DNA from: Alsobacter metallidurans
Lineage (GTDB): Bacteria > Pseudomonadota > Alphaproteobacteria > Rhizobiales > Beijerinckiaceae
NCBI RefSeq assembly: GCF_014636935.1
Contig: NZ_BMES01000002.1
Span: 723,411 to 787,410, forward strand
Length of the DNA stretch: 64,000 bases
Reading direction: 5' to 3'
The first letter of the stretch is position 1. Each line of letters starts with the position of its first letter. The position numbers were made by a program, and so were the translations under genes. Positions 63,601-64,000 of this stretch are shown here, one piece after another. The notes below the pieces were generated by a model. It saw nothing but the letters and a program-made list of their open reading frames with translations. It was not told the DNA's origin and did not search any database.

Positions 63601-64000
63601 TCCAGGTGCCGGCCGCGCCGGGCACGTGCGCCTGGCCGCCGAGTCGCCCTTCCACGCCCACCTCGCGCGCCACCGACGTCACCTGGTCGGCGAAGGTCGC
63701 CAGCGTGTCCGTCATATTGTTGATGGTCTCGGCCAGGGCCGCGACCTCGCCCTTTGACGCCACCGTGAGGTTCTGCTTCAGGTCGCCGTCCGCCACCGCG
63801 GTCACGACCTTGACGATGCCGCGCACCTGCTCGGTGAGGTTGGCGGCCATCACGTTCACGGTGTCGGTGAGGTCCTTCCAGGTTCCGGCGACGCCCGGCA
63901 CCTGCGCCTGGCCGCCGAGCTTGCCCTCGGTGCCCACCTCGCGCGCCACGCGCGTCACCTCGCCCGCAAAGGCGTTGAGCTGGTCCACCATCGTGTTGAT
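60671..64000 (-). CDS. Large HAMP-array hybrid histidine kinase with three receivers (5' end outside window)
   Basis: At least 1109 codons; the beginning lies beyond the right edge. The visible part starts in an array of HAMP-type units of 92 aa, marked by LGGQAxVPGxAGTWKDLT and GDLxxxxxVxxxGEVAxL; at DNA level this gives a 276-bp direct repeat (for example TCCTTCCAGGT at 63597 and 63873). A GAF domain follows, then a long coiled coil, HisKA (SEFLANMSHELRTPLNSIL), HATPase (NLLSNAFKFTEKGG, DTGIGI, GTGLGLAISREL) and three receivers (Asp in VSLDVFLPDM, IVLDLKLPDISG and VLMDIMMPGMDG). No DNA-binding domain is present. The architecture recalls HAMP-array kinases such as fungal Nik1/Os-1, which respond to osmotic conditions; the bacterial signal is unknown. 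Confidence 0.93.
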   Translation of the reverse strand: MNTMVDQLNAFAGEVTRVAREVGTEGKLGGQAQVPGVAGTWKDLTDTVNVMAANLTEQVRGIVKVVTAVADGDLKQNLTVASKGEVAALAETINNMTDTLATFADQVTSVAREVGVEGRLGGQAHVPGAAGTWKDLTGNVNLLAANLTTQVRAIAEVATAVTKGDLTRSIQVEARGEVAELKDNINTMIGNLRLTTDRNTEQDWLKTNLARFTNMLQGQRDLSNVGRMLLSELAPLVEAQHGVIYQVDEGGLSLLHAYADAAESGHPKRLRLGEGLIGQCALDARRFVITELPSNVVPITSGLFKATPQNAIVLPVLFEGQVKAVIELASLNHFTDLQMSFLDQLTTSIGIVLNSIEATMQTEGLLTQSQQLAAELQTQQKELQQTNEQLEQKAQQLAERNVEVEAKNQEIEQARRALEEKAAELALTSKYKSEFLANMSHELRTPLNSILILGQQLTENPDGNLTGKQVEFARTIHGAGTDLLNLISDILDLSKIESGTVSVDAEEIVFSNLLDMMARPFRHEADSRKLSFDVDLDPHLERSIITDSKRLQQVLKNLLSNAFKFTEKGGVRLTVRPAASGWNPEHPMLRNAPSVVAFEVSDTGIGIPPEKQKIIFEAFQQADAGTSRKYGGTGLGLAISRELANLLGGEIQLRSQPGLGSTFVLYLPLTYVGGQSAGLPQRDLGPGPGYASPRPASAQRLTEVPAETLTDDRAAIHPGDLVLLVVEDDPHYARVVADLARDNGFKVLVALRGADALALARQYQPSAVSLDVFLPDMLGWTVLSQLKRDPNTRHIPVQIVTLDEDKQHGLARGAFAFMNKPTTIEGLEAALNRLKGVVGPRRKRLLVIEDNPAEQLGLRELLGHDDVEILTADTGEGALAQLREQPVDCIVLDLKLPDISGFEVLERIRDDAKLADTPVVVFTGRELSPEEDAQLHTMARSVVVKGVESPERLLDETALFLHRVVTQLPPPKQRMLERLHSSDEDLVGRSVLLVDDDARNIFALSSVLERRGMKVLTATTGSEAIQVIEQTPELAIVLMDIMMPGMDGYETMQVIRANPAHRRLPMIALTAKAMKGDREKCLEAGASDYLAKPVNTEQLLSALRMWLHR

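Overview
The window comes from the chromosome of a high-GC (about two-thirds G+C) alphaproteobacterium, most likely order Hyphomicrobiales (Rhizobiales). The evidence is a PopZ-type polar organiser in the order pcm-like / tolC / popZ / valS, the general amino-acid transporter aapJQMP next to metC, ChrR- and HWE/HisKA_2-type signalling proteins, and short dispersed inverted repeats of the kind common in that order. There is no phage, IS element, plasmid gene or CRISPR array. The genus cannot be fixed from the sequence alone.

Layout. 0.1-3.5 kb: a minus-strand signalling operon (PAS histidine kinase, CheY-like regulator, receiver-kinase). 4.0-9.5 kb: an oligopeptide ABC importer. 9.8-15.9 kb: valS, popZ, tolC and a PIMT-family methyltransferase. 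16.1-16.5 kb: tRNA-Cys and tRNA-Asn. 16.6-24.4 kb: photolyase, COG2907 flavoprotein, DUF1365 protein, Cfa-like methyltransferase, MFS carrier, SDR and an orphan ChrR-like protein, a set resembling the singlet-oxygen (RpoE/ChrR) regulon of Rhodobacter. 24.6-26.2 kb: alanyl-tRNA editing protein and sseA. 26.2-27.1 kb: a gene-free, repeat-rich, strongly structured stretch. 27.1-33.4 kb: aapJQMP, a small membrane protein and metC. 33.6-37.2 kb: a secreted beta-barrel-like protein, a host-attachment-family protein, a BTLCP-type protease and a PLP lyase.

37.4-52.7 kb is a coherent aromatic-acid catabolic locus. It holds a two-domain salicylate-hydroxylase-like/old-yellow-enzyme fusion (2-aminobenzoyl-CoA monooxygenase/reductase type), a second flavin monooxygenase, a cupin, a complete branched-chain-type ABC importer, and an operon of SDR, MarR regulator, enoyl-CoA hydratase, acyl-CoA dehydrogenase, aryl-CoA ligase and RidA. 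The parts fit uptake of anthranilate (or a close analogue), CoA activation, monooxygenation/reduction without ring-cleaving dioxygenase, deamination of an enamine and beta-oxidation. A TTTAAGCTTAAA palindrome lies before both the fusion enzyme and the SDR-marR operon, with a degenerate relative before the transporter operon, so the three units probably form one MarR regulon.

52.7-58.9 kb: a ribose-type ABC importer of unknown substrate with a divergent AraC regulator. 59.0-64.0 kb: two coupled hybrid histidine kinases; the larger has a HAMP array and runs off the right edge.

The most interesting points are the ChrR-like protein that has lost three of four anti-sigma zinc ligands and has no adjacent rpoE, the Cfa-like enzyme missing two bicarbonate-site residues, the shared MarR operator, and a compositionally odd insert inside ValS. 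Most genes use ATG, but several starts are GTG or TTG, and GTGA stop/start overlaps recur.
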